Shown here: one piece after another, positions 11,101 through 20,421 of the stretch | How positions within the stretch are numbered: position 1 is the first letter of the stretch | Layout of the letters: each line of letters opens with the position of its first letter | Assembly: GCA_019316985.1 (NCBI GenBank) | Contig: CP079215.1 | Location: 806,001 to 870,000 of the forward strand | Direction of reading: 5' to 3' | Length of the DNA: 64,000 bases | From: Paraniabella defluvii | GTDB lineage: Bacteria; Bacteroidota; Bacteroidia; Chitinophagales; Chitinophagaceae | Position numbers and translations under genes: made by a program | Notes under the pieces: generated by a model | Databases searched by the model: none | What the model was told of the DNA's origin: nothing | The model's input: only the letters and a program-made list of their open reading frames with translations

Positions 11101-12382
11101 TTACCGCAGTTTAAGCGTTACCAAACATATTACTACGAGCATCACCTGTATGATCCAGAAGCGTGTTACAATTTTCGCCTCATGGTAACCTTTCTTCTGA
11201 AAATGGTGATGCAGCGGGCTCATCAGGAAAATGCGCCTTCCTTCGCCATATTTTTTTCTTGGTATATTTAAAGTAGGTTACCTGCAGGCTCACACTTAAT
11301 ATCTCTACAAAAAACACCCCACAGAAAATAGGAATCAATAATTCTTTATGTACAATGATAGCAATAGCTGCTATAATACCTCCCAGGGTTAAGCTGCCGG
11401 TATCGCCCATGAAAACCTGTGCAGGATAAGAGTTATACCACATGAACCCTACACAGGCCCCTATCATGGCCGCCAGGAAAATAGACAGCTCTCCCAGGTT
11501 GGGTATATACATGATATTCAAATAATCAGCGAAATACAGGTTACCACTGGCATAGGCAAAAATGCCCAGCAATACGCCTATAAGAGCCGATGTTCCGGAA
11601 GCCAGTCCATCCAAGCCATCTGTAATATTAGAGGCATTCGAAACAGCTGTTATAATAAATATTACTATCAGGATATAAAGCACCCAGGTATACTTCTGAA
11701 ATGACTCGGGCAACCATGCCAATAATTTGGAGTAATTGAACTCATGATTTTTTACAAAAGGAATGGTGGTAATAGGCTCTTTTGATTCTACAAAATACTT
11801 TGCCTTTCCGTTCACCATCTTGGTGATTACTTCAGGTCTGGAAGGATTACCTGTGTATTCCCTCCATATCTTAACATTACTATTGAAATACAAAACAGAG
11901 CCCACCAGGATACCGATGCCCACCTGTCCGAAAATCTTGAACCATCCCGCTAAGCCGTCCTTATCACCTTTCTTATAGGTCACGCCCTGCTCCTGCGCCA
12001 GGCGCTTCGCCCTTAGCTTGAGATAGTCATCTATAAAACCAATAATGCCCAGCCAGATGGTACAGGCCAGCATCAGCAATACATATACAGTGTTTAATCT
12101 TGCAAACAGCAAAGTAGGTACCAGTATACCTAATATAATGATAATACCTCCCATAGTTGGCGTACCCTTCTTTGCCTGCTCACCAGCCAACCCCAAATCC
12201 CGCACTGTTTCACCCACCAGCCTGGCACGTAGAATGTTGATCAATCTTTTGCCATACACCAACGTGATGATCAAAGCAAGCAATACTGCCATCATTACAC
12301 GGAAGGTCTGAAACTCCATAAGCTGCCTTCCGGGGAAGTTGATCCCCTGTTGCTTAAACCATTCAAAAAGGTGATATAGCAT
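11101..12382 (-). CDS. mraY: Phospho-MurNAc-pentapeptide transferase MraY (one frameshift)
   Basis: Integral membrane enzyme that makes lipid I from UDP-MurNAc-pentapeptide and undecaprenyl phosphate. Key motifs are [16 protein letters not shown] (the catalytic Asp pair), [15 protein letters not shown] and [17 protein letters not shown]. After one extra A near 11260 the frame shifts; with it removed the ending reads [16 protein letters not shown], the conserved HHH loop, then a last helix to KLR. Like other Bacteroidota MraY it is longer than the E. coli enzyme, with an insert around residues 125-225 ([13 protein letters not shown]). It lies 80 bases after murE. Confidence 0.97.
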
Positions 12383-12388
12383 AATTTA

Positions 12389-12420
12389 GTTGATTTGTTG
12401 ACAAGTTGATTTGTTGACAA
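12389..12420. repeat. Perfect tandem 16-bp repeat between murE and mraY
   Basis: The unit gttgatttgttgacaa occurs twice without a break in the 80-base murE-mraY spacer. The same word family (gttgac/gttaac) reappears at 17532-17587. Such short spacer repeats are common in Bacteroidota genomes; no function is evident. Confidence 0.8.
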
Positions 12421-12462
12421 GGCTCCACCTTACTGTTCGTTTCAACTTCTCAACCATTTAAC

Positions 12463-13924
12463 TTATTTATTTAATAATTCAAATATTTCCTGTACTACTT
12501 CTTTATCATCAAAATGGTGTTTTACACCATTTATTTCCTGGTACTTTTCATGCCCTTTACCTGCCACCAATATGATATCTTCTTTGTTTGCCAAACTAAC
12601 AGCTGTTTTTATCGCTTCCCTACGGTCGGTTATGGAAATACATTTCCTTTTTGCGCCCGCGGGAATGCCTGCCTCCATATCCCTGATAATTTCAGCAGCG
12701 TCCTCAAACCTTGGATTATCGCTTGTTAAAATCACCCTGTCGCTATATTCACAAGCCACTTCAGCCATAACAGGCCGCTTGGTTTTATCCCTGTTGCCTC
12801 CACAGCCGGCTACCGTAATTACCTGTTCAAATCCTTTCTTTAATTTTTTAATAGTTGCCAGTACATTCAATAGGGCGTCAGGTGTATGAGCATAGTCAAT
12901 AATTGCTAATACCTTTTCATTAGGAGAAATGGTATATTCAAATCGCCCTCGGCTCCGCTCAAAGTGCTTAAGGTTTGTAACACCTCGTACTTATCCTGCC
13001 CCAAACAAATGGCCGCGCCATATACTGCCAAAAGGTTATGCGCATTGAACGAACCTATTAACCTAAAATGCACTTCCTGCTCGTCAACGAGCATATGCAA
13101 TCCCATAATACTATTATCCAATATCCTGCCTTTAAAATCACTCACGGCTTTCAGTGAGTAAGTTTTAACGGTGGCGGCTGTATTTTGCACCATTACAGTA
13201 CCGCGCTTATCATCAATATTAGTGATTGCAAAAGCCGATTTAGGCAGCCCGTCAAAAACTGTTTCTTTACACGGATGTATTCATCAAAAGTTTTATGATA
13301 ATCCAGGTGATCATGAGAAATATTGGTAAAAATGCCGCCTGCAAACTCCAGGCCTTCAATTCTATGCTGGTCAATAGCATGCGAACTTACCTCCATAAAC
13401 ACATAAGCACATCCCTCATCTACCATCTGTGCCAATAGCTGGTTCAATTGTACTGCATCAGGCGTAGTATGGGTGGCTGTTATCACTTTGTTACCAATAT
13501 GATTTTGCACGGTGCTCAACAAGCCAGATTTATAACCCAGGCCGCTAAACAACTGGTACAGCAAGGTAGCTACCGTGGTCTTACCGTTGGTACCGGTAAC
13601 GCCTACCAGCTTTACCTGCGAAGAGGGCCGGCCATAAAAATTATGCGCCATAATGCCTGCAGCAGCTGCACTGTTTTCTACCTGCACATACGTAATGCCT
13701 TGCGCAATATTTCCGGGCAATGTCTCACATACAATAGCAAGTGCGCCGCTTTGTATGGCTTTATCAATAAACTGATGTCCATCAACGGCTACGCCCTTCA
13801 ACGAAACAAATACATAGCCGGGCTCCACAGTACGAGAATCTATAGAAATACCGGTAACCGCAATATCCGTAGCGCCTGCCACCGACTGCATACTGGTTTT
13901 ATATAAAATTTCCTGTAGTAACAC
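12463..13924 (-). CDS. murE: UDP-MurNAc-tripeptide synthetase MurE, meso-DAP type (frameshifted)
   Basis: Adds the third peptide residue. Domain 1 carries [15 protein letters not shown]; the ATP loop is [34 protein letters not shown] and [11 protein letters not shown] follow. The substrate motif is TSDNPRFED: the DNPR form is typical of enzymes that use meso-diaminopimelate, so a meso-DAP peptidoglycan is inferred. KGHEKYQE is the conserved end motif. The start is GTG at 13924. Frameshifts lie near 13265 (FDGLPKSAF) and 12945 ([14 protein letters not shown]). It lies 43 bases after ftsI. Confidence 0.96.
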
Positions 13925-13967
13925 TATTTCGTACCTATTTATTTTTTGATCAAGTGTAAAACTGCTA

Positions 13968-16093
13968 TCAGGCCAGGTTTAGCAGTATTGATTGCCCTTT
14001 CCTGAATGGCGCACCCGGCTGTATCGACTGGACTGCTACCTTTCCGCTCCCCTTGCATTTACCCTGAGCCCCATTTCCTCCAATAACTTTATAGCATCCC
14101 GTAATCCCATTCCTCTCACATTCGGCATCAGATTATCTTTCACCACATTTGTCTTCAGTATCCTTTTATAATTCGTAGCATACATAGTAGCCCAGCTGTT
14201 CTGCTGCAACGAATCGACATACTTCATATCTAAAAATCCCAGTACATTTTTGATACCTGTTGAATTTCCTGCATAGAAATAATTCGTGCTATCGGCAGCT
14301 CCTTCATACATCTTAGGAGTTTTGCGATCCACGTACATAGAATATATTTTGGTGGCTATTTCCCTGAATACCGGTGCAGCCAGTTGCCCTCCATAATAAA
14401 GTCCTGAACCAGCTTTGGTCCTGATCACTACAATACAGGAATATTGGGGATTATTAGCCGGGAAGTAGCCGGCAAACGAAGCCTGGTAAATCCTGTTTGC
14501 ATACCCTATACCGCGGTCGGCCACCTGCGCTGTGCCGGTTTTGCCCGCTACCAGGAAAGGCATGTCCTTAAAAACACCCTTACCGGAACCTTCTGTTATA
14601 ACCAGCTCTAAGGCTTTTTGCCGCTTCCAATGTAGCGGGCTTACATATCTGTTGCTCTAAAACGGTGGGCTGCATTTGCTTAATAATAACGCCGTTATTC
14701 CTGATGCTGTTTACCAGGTAAGGGCTTACCATTACACCATTGTTGCCTATTGCATTATACAGCGTCAGTAATTGTATGGGGCTTACATTTATTGCGTATC
14801 CAAAAGCCATCGTTACCAGGTTCATTAACCCTCCACTACTAGCTTCTAGCGGCGCAACGTATGGCCTGGGTACAGCAGCTAAATCAATAGGTGATTTTTG
14901 GTGAGGTGATATTTATCAAGATATTCTTTAAATTCTGTAGGTTCTTTACCAAATGCTTTTAAGGCAACGCGGCCCATTCCTACATTGGAGCTGTGTGCAA
15001 TGCACTCTTCTATAGATAAAACAGGTTTAGGCATGCGGTGTGCATCTGTAATAGTACGGGGCCCCACCTGCATTCTACCCGTGCTTCCAACTTCAAATAA
15101 ATCTCCAGGCTTCACATTGCCTTTATCCAGTGACGCCAGGAAGCTAACGATCTTGATGGTAGAACCAGGCTCTGTTACCCTTAATGCATAGTTATCGTTT
15201 TCCCAAGGTAGTATCATTACCATTACGCCCCAGGTTGGCAATGGCTTTGATTTTACCTGTTTTGGTTTCCATTACAATGGCAGTGCCATATTCTGCGTGT
15301 ATCGATTGCAACATGCGCAATAAAGCGGTCTCCGCTACATCCTGCATATTTATATCCAGCGTGGTATAAATATCCTTGCCATCTTCCGGCTCTACTTCAA
15401 ATCCCTGTACCGGCACGGCGCCACCTGATGCATAACGTACCAAACGCTGTCCGCTCCGCCCGTTCAGCAGGCTGTCATAACTCATCTCCAGCCCTACATT
15501 CATCTTCTTAACTTTACCATCACTGTTTACATACTCGCGGCTCAGGCCAATCGTTCTGTTTGCCAATAACCCAAAAGGAGCAATGCGTTTACTGGTTTGC
15601 TCAACGATAATACCGCTCTTATTCTTCCCCAGTTTAATCAGAGGAAATTCTCTTAAAGCTTTATAATCTTCAAAAGATATCTTTTTCTTAAGAGAGTAAT
15701 AGCGGTTGCCTTTAGCATAGGCTTTATCAAATTCCGTCCTGTATGCTTTAGCTGTTTTGTCTTTAAAGTAATCCGCCATAGCTGTAGCAAAAGAATCAAT
15801 ATAGGTATTATACACTTTGCCACCCTTATCTCTTAAGCCGTCAGCTTTAAAGTCCATATATATGTCAAACTGAGGAAGCGAGGTACTCAGCATCTGGCCA
15901 TCCTCACTAAATATCGTTCCCCTGTCTGCATTGATCTCCACAATCTTCTGGTGCATACTATCGCCCATGCTTCTCCAATGCTCTCCTGGAATTTCTGGAT
16001 AACGACTGCTTTACCCAGAACCATTACAGACAGCACCACTATGCCGATAAAGCATAGATACACGCGCCATAATATATCCTTTTTAACCTCCAT
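13968..16093 (-). CDS. ftsI: Septal transpeptidase FtsI/PBP3 with C-terminal PASTA domain (frameshifted)
   Basis: Class B penicillin-binding protein that crosslinks septal peptidoglycan. One N-terminal membrane helix (VYLCFIGIVVLSVMVLGKAVV) is followed by the dimerisation region (NADRGTIFSEDG) and the transpeptidase domain. Active-site motifs are all visible: SxxK in EPGSTIKIV, SxN in AHSSNVGMG and KTG in VAGKTGTAQV. A single PASTA repeat (NLMPNVRGMGLRDAIKLLEE) ends the protein. About five frameshifts interrupt it (near 15975, 15215, 14890, 14620 and 14040). Restoring the last one gives the end GKVAVQSIQPGAPFRKGQSI. Length is about 708 codons. Confidence 0.96.
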
Positions 16094-16132
16094 ATTATTT
16101 CCAACTTCCTGATGAAGAATAATAACAGCTAT

Positions 16133-16470
16133 TTATTCCTGAACACCTGCCAGATAATCTTCCAGCGAATCTTTAAGTACGTATGGTGTTTCATTCAGCT
16201 CGCTCAAACCCAGTGGCTGCAAAGCTTTCGACAATTGACTGGGTTTACTGCGAAACATTACTTCGCTCTTTAAACTTTTATACTCCCACTGCAGCTCCTT
16301 AACCTCCTTGGCCATAGCATTTATCTTGCGAACCGTTTTATCAGCCATATGCCCGTTATAGATATAAACCACTGCTAAAAAGCCAGGAAAAAAAGGAAAG
16401 GCACCTGCCTTACAATAGATTGATAATTCAACCATTTTTTCCAATTAAATTTCACCGGCCCTTCTTTCAT
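16133..16470 (-). CDS. ftsL: FtsL-like small division protein (one frameshift)
   Basis: Small bitopic protein between rsmH and ftsI, the standard ftsL position. With one T restored near 16390 the N-terminus reads MKEGPVKFNWKKWLNYQSIV, then one membrane helix (LFFLAFLAVVYIYNGHMA), then a short coiled-coil-like periplasmic part (KINAMAKEVKELQWEYKSLK) and ELNETPYVLKD. About 112 residues. FtsL proteins share little sequence, so the identification rests on topology, size and gene order. The ATG at 16470 is preferred because it gives a basic cytoplasmic N-terminus before the helix. Confidence 0.85.
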
Positions 16471-16496
16471 CTGTTTATTTTTATTGTTTTTAATGG

Positions 16497-16580
16497 TCAG
16501 ATGCCTGTCGGCAGAAACGGAATCACATAAAAATCATCATCGCTTAGGATATACTTTAGTCCGCTGATTTTTATGCTCAT
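16497..16580 (-). CDS. Possible 27-residue peptide between rsmH and ftsL
   Basis: An ATG-started frame encodes MSIKISGLKYILSDDDFYVI plus seven more residues. It fills the gap between rsmH and ftsL, where no other gene is seen. I do not recognise it. It could be chance, or a fragment of a gene damaged by indels. Confidence 0.2.
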   Translation of the reverse strand: MSIKISGLKYILSDDDFYVIPFLPTGI

Positions 16581-16635
16581 TCATACTACTGTTTTATGGT
16601 TTATTTTACGAAGTATGCCCAATACTATTTCAACG

Positions 16636-17636
16636 CTATAAACGTTCGGCCACTCTCAACTTGGCACTTCTTGATCTTGAATTACGCTTCAACTCTTCCT
16701 GCCCGGCTGTAACCGGCTTCCTGGTAATTACCTTAAATACTTCCTCCCGCCGGGTATTGATAAACGGGTTGTCTTCTACTTCTTCAAAACTTCCTTCCCT
16801 GAAAAAATTTTTCACTACCCTGTCTTCTATCGAGTGAAAGGTGATGACCGCTATCCTTCCTCCAGGTTTTAATAATGCCACCGACTGTTCCAGCATTTCC
16901 TTCAACACTACTATCTCTTCATTTACTTCCATTCGCAAGGCCTGGAACACCTGTGCAAAATATTTATTGGGATTCCCCTTCACTACATCCCTTAATGCAT
17001 TCTTAAATCCATCTATTGTTTTGAGTGACACTACATTACGGGCCGACACGATTGTTTTTGCCAGTGTCTTCGCATTAGTCACCTCTCCGTATTGCTCGAA
17101 CAGCTTATGCAGTTGCGCTTCTGTATATTGCTGAACCACTTCAAACGCTGTAACCGGTTGCCGCCTGTCCATCCGCATATCCATATCTGCATTAAAGCGG
17201 ATGCTAAATCCCCGGTCGGCTTCATCGAACTGGTGACTGCTCACCCCAAGGTCTGCTAAAATTCCGTCTACCTTTGCTACATCCTGGAGGCGCAGGAAGC
17301 GCTGCATATGCCTGAAATTCTGTGGAATAAAAACCACTCTCTTATCATCAGGTACATTTTTCGCAGCGTCGCTATCCTGGTCAAATACATATAACCTCCC
17401 CTTTTCATTTAACTGCTTCAGTATAGCGGCGGAATGCCCCCACCGCCAAACGTACCGTCTACATAAACACCATCGGGCTTTATAGCTAAACCTGCTATTG
17501 TTTCATGTAAAAGAACAGGTATGTGGTAATCAGTTGACAAGTTAATAGGTTGACTGGTTGATAAGTTGACTGGTTGACTCGTTAACGGGGAGTTCTCTTT
17601 CCGACTATTCCGTTTTTTGTTCGCCATACTTTTCAA
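16636..17636 (-). CDS. rsmH: 16S rRNA (cytosine-1402-N4)-methyltransferase RsmH (one frameshift)
   Basis: SAM-dependent methyltransferase of the MraW family that modifies C1402 in the ribosomal decoding site. [11 protein letters not shown] and DGTFGGGG(HS) form the SAM site, with [27 protein letters not shown] and [17 protein letters not shown] downstream, and it ends AKLRVAERL. One G is missing from a run at about 17434-17438 ([13 protein letters not shown]). The first ~35 residues before YHIPVL are not family sequence: they translate the local gttgac spacer repeats (NLSTSQP units). Starts at 17636 or 17627 are possible. No other start lies closer to the conserved part. Confidence 0.95.
17532..17587. 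repeat. Degenerate gttgac/gttaac heptad-like repeats inside the rsmH 5' end
   Basis: Imperfect copies of gttgactggttgataa follow one another and are translated in frame as [16 protein letters not shown] at the RsmH N-terminus. The 12389 repeat belongs to the same word family. Confidence 0.7.
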
Positions 17637-17661
17637 CTTTTAAACTTGTAAACCATTAAAC

Positions 17662-18108
17662 CTATACGCCACCCATTACAAGGCTTGCCAGGTCGCTAAA
17701 CGATTCGGGTGAAAGAATCAAAGAACTCTTTGTATTTAGCACTATCCCAGATCTCCATTTTATTACCGGCTGGCACCAGTACAATATCTTTTGAAGCGCT
17801 GCATACTCCTTCAAAGTAGGGGGCAACAATAACCTGCCGGCGCTATCGGGTTCTACCATGGTAGCTCCATTTAAAAAATAACGCTTAAACTGGCGAACTT
17901 TCGGATCAAAATCATTCAGCGCATTTACCTTTTCGGCAATAGGCTTCCAGGAACTGAGCGGGTACAGACTGAGGCACTTTTCAAATCCCCTGTTGACGAC
18001 AAACTTTTCCCCATCTCCTTCCGCCAGCTGCTTTTTAAATCCAGCTGGTAAAAGAAATCGGCCCTTGGCGTCAACCGTAGCCTCAAATTCTCCGAGGAAG
18101 CCTGTCAT
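17662..18108 (-). CDS. mraZ: Division/cell-wall cluster transcriptional regulator MraZ (compensated frameshift)
   Basis: DNA-binding protein of the SpoVT-AbrB double-psi fold that binds the promoter of its own dcw operon. MTGFLGEFEATVDAKGRFLLP is the first swapped-hairpin repeat and MVEPDSAGRLLLPPTLKEYA the second. One G missing near 17795 and one T too many near 17708 put about 30 residues in the wrong frame; the corrected stretch reads QKDIVLVPAGNKMEIWD and KYKEFLILSPESF. The end SPESFSDLASLVMGGV is in frame. About 149 residues, first gene of the operon. Confidence 0.95.
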   Translation of the reverse strand: MTGFLGEFEATVDAKGRFLLPAGFKKQLAEGDGEKFVVNRGFEKCLSLYPLSSWKPIAEKVNALNDFDPKVRQFKRYFLNGATMVEPDSAGRLLLPPTLKEYAALQKILYWCQPVIKWRSGIVLNTKSSLILSPESFSDLASLVMGGV

Positions 18109-18132
18109 AAATGAAATAACTGTTATTTAATG

Positions 18133-18166
18133 CACTAAACTAACACAAAGTAACACTTTTTCCCAC
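18133..18166 (-). promoter_or_regulatory. Candidate MraZ boxes: GTG repeats with 10-bp period
   Basis: On the minus strand GTG recurs at exact 10-bp steps (gtgggaaaaa, gtgttacttt, gtgttagttt), with a fourth copy 11 bp further on, ending 25 bases before mraZ. MraZ of other bacteria binds direct TGGG or GTG-containing repeats spaced one helical turn apart before mraZ. The match of spacing, core and place supports autoregulation; binding is inferred. Confidence 0.6.
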
Positions 18167-18174
18167 TTACCTAC

Positions 18175-18205
18175 CAAATTTTAGCATTTTTGATTTATCC
18201 ACAAA
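18175..18205 (-). promoter_or_regulatory. Putative dcw operon promoter, Bacteroidota type
   Basis: Minus strand TTTG, 19 bases, then AAAATTTG, one mismatch from the TAnnTTTG -7 element. The predicted start of transcription falls at the first GTG repeat, so a bound MraZ would block it. Confidence 0.5.
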
Positions 18206-18212
18206 GTCAATT

Positions 18213-18247
18213 TGCCTGAAACCCTTTACAGCAAAGGATTTCAGGCA
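18213..18247. other. Strong inverted repeat upstream of mraZ
   Basis: A 15-bp stem (TGCCTGAAA, one mismatch, CCTTT) closes on a five-base loop. On the plus strand it is followed by TTTTT, so it looks like an intrinsic terminator, but no plus-strand gene precedes it. It could insulate the mraZ promoter or bind a regulator. Confidence 0.6.
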
Positions 18248-18252
18248 TTTTT

Positions 18253-18653
18253 AGCCCCAACACATAAAAATGATGTGAATATGATGTGAATTACTGTATT
18301 AAAAAAGTGGAAATGTTCAAAAACACTGCTTTTGTAGTATCCCTGGTGTATTTATGGTTAAAAAGCAGGAAATTTGCTGCGTTTATTATGTTGAATTGTT
18401 AACAAGTTTATTAGAGGTACGGCTACACAAGTTTAGCTAAAACAGAATTTAAACATGAAATCCCTTAGATTTCTATTATTTTTCACCTTAACTTTTAAAT
18501 TTTTGTTCGAAATGATATAAGCTGTAACGCAATATTTTTGCTGAATTATGTGTAGGTTGATTAGATGTTACAGTTAGAAAACTGCAACATTCACCCGAAC
18601 AAGCGGGTTAACTTTTCAATCTTAAAACTTTTCAACTTGTTAACTCATCCTCC
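18253..18653. other. AT-rich intergenic region between divergent mraZ and queA
   Basis: About 400 bases with no recognisable gene. A 21-residue hydrophobic frame (ATG at 18455, plus strand) resembles a signal sequence but stops at once. Direct aatgatgtgaat-type repeats occur near 18270-18290, and gttaac/caactt spacer words near 18610-18645. No RNA gene was seen. Confidence 0.6.
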
Positions 18654-19878
18654 ATGCATCCCAAGCATCTTTCTATAAAAGATTTCACCTACAGCCTTCC
18701 CGACGAAAAAAAATAGCATTTCATCCATTGGAAAACCGGCACGACGCACGGTTACTGGTTTTTAAGAACCGGCATATACAAACAGATATCTACAGGAATA
18801 TAGCGGAGTATATACCTGTAGAAACAGTAATGATCTTTAACAATACCAGGGTGGTAGAAGCCAGGTTGCTATTTAAAAAAGATACCGGGAGCATTATTGA
18901 AGTATTTTGCCTGCAGCCCCATGAAATGTATCCCGACATTACAACAGCTATGAACCAAACCAGCAGGGTACAATGGCTTTGCCTGGTGGGCGGCGCATCC
19001 AAATGGAAAAACGGGCAAATATTGCACCTGCCCTTTACAACCGGCACTACCTCCTATACACTGGAAGCCCAACTGGTTGAAAAAAGAAACGATAGTTTTG
19101 TGATTGAGCTGACCTGGAATGGGAGCTTTAGCTTTGCAGAGGTATTACATCATGCGGGGCATGTACCATTGCCTCCCTATATTAAAAGAGAGGATGAAAC
19201 CGCCGATGATAAAAACCGCTACCAGACTGTTTTTGCCCGGTACGACGGGTCGGTGGCTGCGCCTACTGCCGGGCTGCACTTTACCCCGAAGTTTTAGCAT
19301 CACTGGAGCAAAAAGTATTGATACCGGCTTCGTAACCCTGCATGTAGGCGCAGGCACATTCAAACCTGTAAAGGCAGAAACAATGCAGGAGCATGAAATG
19401 CATGCAGAGTTTATTGAGGTAGAAAGGGGATTAATTGAGTTATTAATACAAAAAGCCGGGAAACCCCTCGTTGCGGTAGGCACAACTTCGCTAAGAACGC
19501 TGGAAAGCCTGTACTGGCTGGGAGCCCGGATCATTAACAACCCGCAGGCTTTCGAAAACGAACTGCCTTCCCTCAACCAGTGGGAAGCCTATGAGCATAC
19601 ATTGCTCCCCGAAAAAACCGAAGCGCTACACGCGTTACTGAACTTTTATCGCGAACGGCCAACAGCAGGCTGATCGCTAAGACACAGATCATTATTGCGC
19701 CGGGCTACACTTTTAAAATGGTTGACGGACTGGTAACCAACTTTCACCAGCCCTCCTCCACCCTTCTTTTACTGGTGGCCGCCCTTATTGGCGAAAACTG
19801 GAAAAAGTATATGATTACGCCCTGCAGAACGACTTCAGGTTTTTGAGTTATGGCGATGGCAGCCTGCTATGGAGGTAA
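18654..19878 (+). CDS. queA: S-adenosylmethionine:tRNA ribosyltransferase-isomerase QueA (frameshifted)
   Basis: Builds the epoxyqueuosine cyclopentane ring on tRNA preQ1, the penultimate step to queuosine. [19 protein letters not shown] starts the protein; [66 protein letters not shown] and [15 protein letters not shown] are family signatures. It ends [12 protein letters not shown]. Frameshifts: in the A run near 18708-18715, and near 19292, 19655 and 19800. Total about 408 codons, the length usual for Bacteroidota QueA. It diverges from mraZ and converges with trxA across a shared terminator. Confidence 0.96.
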
Positions 19879-19887
19879 CGCCGATAA

Positions 19888-19920
19888 AAGAGCCCCGCTT
19901 GTATTACAGGCGGGGCTCTT
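19888..19920. terminator. Bidirectional terminator between queA and trxA
   Basis: An 11-bp perfect stem AAGAGCCCCGC/GCGGGGCTCTT with an 11-base loop sits ten bases after the queA stop and ends 27 bases from the trxA stop. A/T-rich flanks on both sides suit both genes. Confidence 0.9.
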
Positions 19921-19947
19921 AAAACAATAAAACAAAACCAAAAAAAC

Positions 19948-20268
19948 TTAGTTCAGGTGCGATTCGATCTTTTTCACAAAATTACCTTTAGGTTGCGCAC
20001 CTACCAGTTTATCTACTACCTGGCCATTTTTTATAAATAAGATAGCAGGAATAGAAGTAATACCGTAATCCATTGATACCTGAGGATTTACATCCACATT
20101 TACTTTACCGATATTTACTTTCCCATCGTACTCTTTAGATAATTCTTCAATTACCGGGCCGATAGCGCGGCAAGGACCACACCATTCTGCCCAAAAATCC
20201 ACTACAGTTAGTTTATCTGAATCCAAAACTTCCGCCTGGAAGTTTGCGTCGTTAAATTCTTTTGCCAT
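19948..20268 (-). CDS. trxA: Thioredoxin
   Basis: Small cytoplasmic dithiol-disulfide oxidoreductase, 106 residues, intact. The redox motif WCGPC lies at residues 29-33, after the strand TVVDFWAE; the cis-Pro loop is TSIPAILFI. No signal peptide, so it is the cytoplasmic form. A promoter is visible upstream. It is one of the few genes here without an indel. Confidence 0.97.
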   Translation of the reverse strand: MAKEFNDANFQAEVLDSDKLTVVDFWAEWCGPCRAIGPVIEELSKEYDGKVNIGKVNVDVNPQVSMDYGITSIPAILFIKNGQVVDKLVGAQPKGNFVKKIESHLN

Positions 20269-20314
20269 TATGATAGTTTTAAAAGTTTTTAATAATTTAA
20301 TGCTAAGCAGGTAA

Positions 20315-20346
20315 CAAATTTAGCTCCTAAAACTAAATAACAGCAA
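20315..20346 (-). promoter_or_regulatory. Putative trxA promoter
   Basis: Minus strand TTG, 21 bases, TAAATTTG: a full match to the TAnnTTTG element of Bacteroidota sigma factors, 47 bases before the trxA ATG. Confidence 0.6.
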
Positions 20347-20421
20347 TTGTGGCATTTTGTTGTGCAGAAAATGTCAATTGCCCCATAGCAGGCTGCCATT
20401 CTATCGCTTACAGGCGTTTAC

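Noticed and set aside
12383-12462. CRISPR array from the tandem repeats
   Set aside because: The 16-bp units are directly adjacent without spacers and there are only two; no cas gene is in the window.
18455-18520. 21-residue signal-like peptide frame between mraZ and queA
   Set aside because: Too short, AT-rich composition gives such hydrophobic frames by chance, and nothing follows it in any frame.
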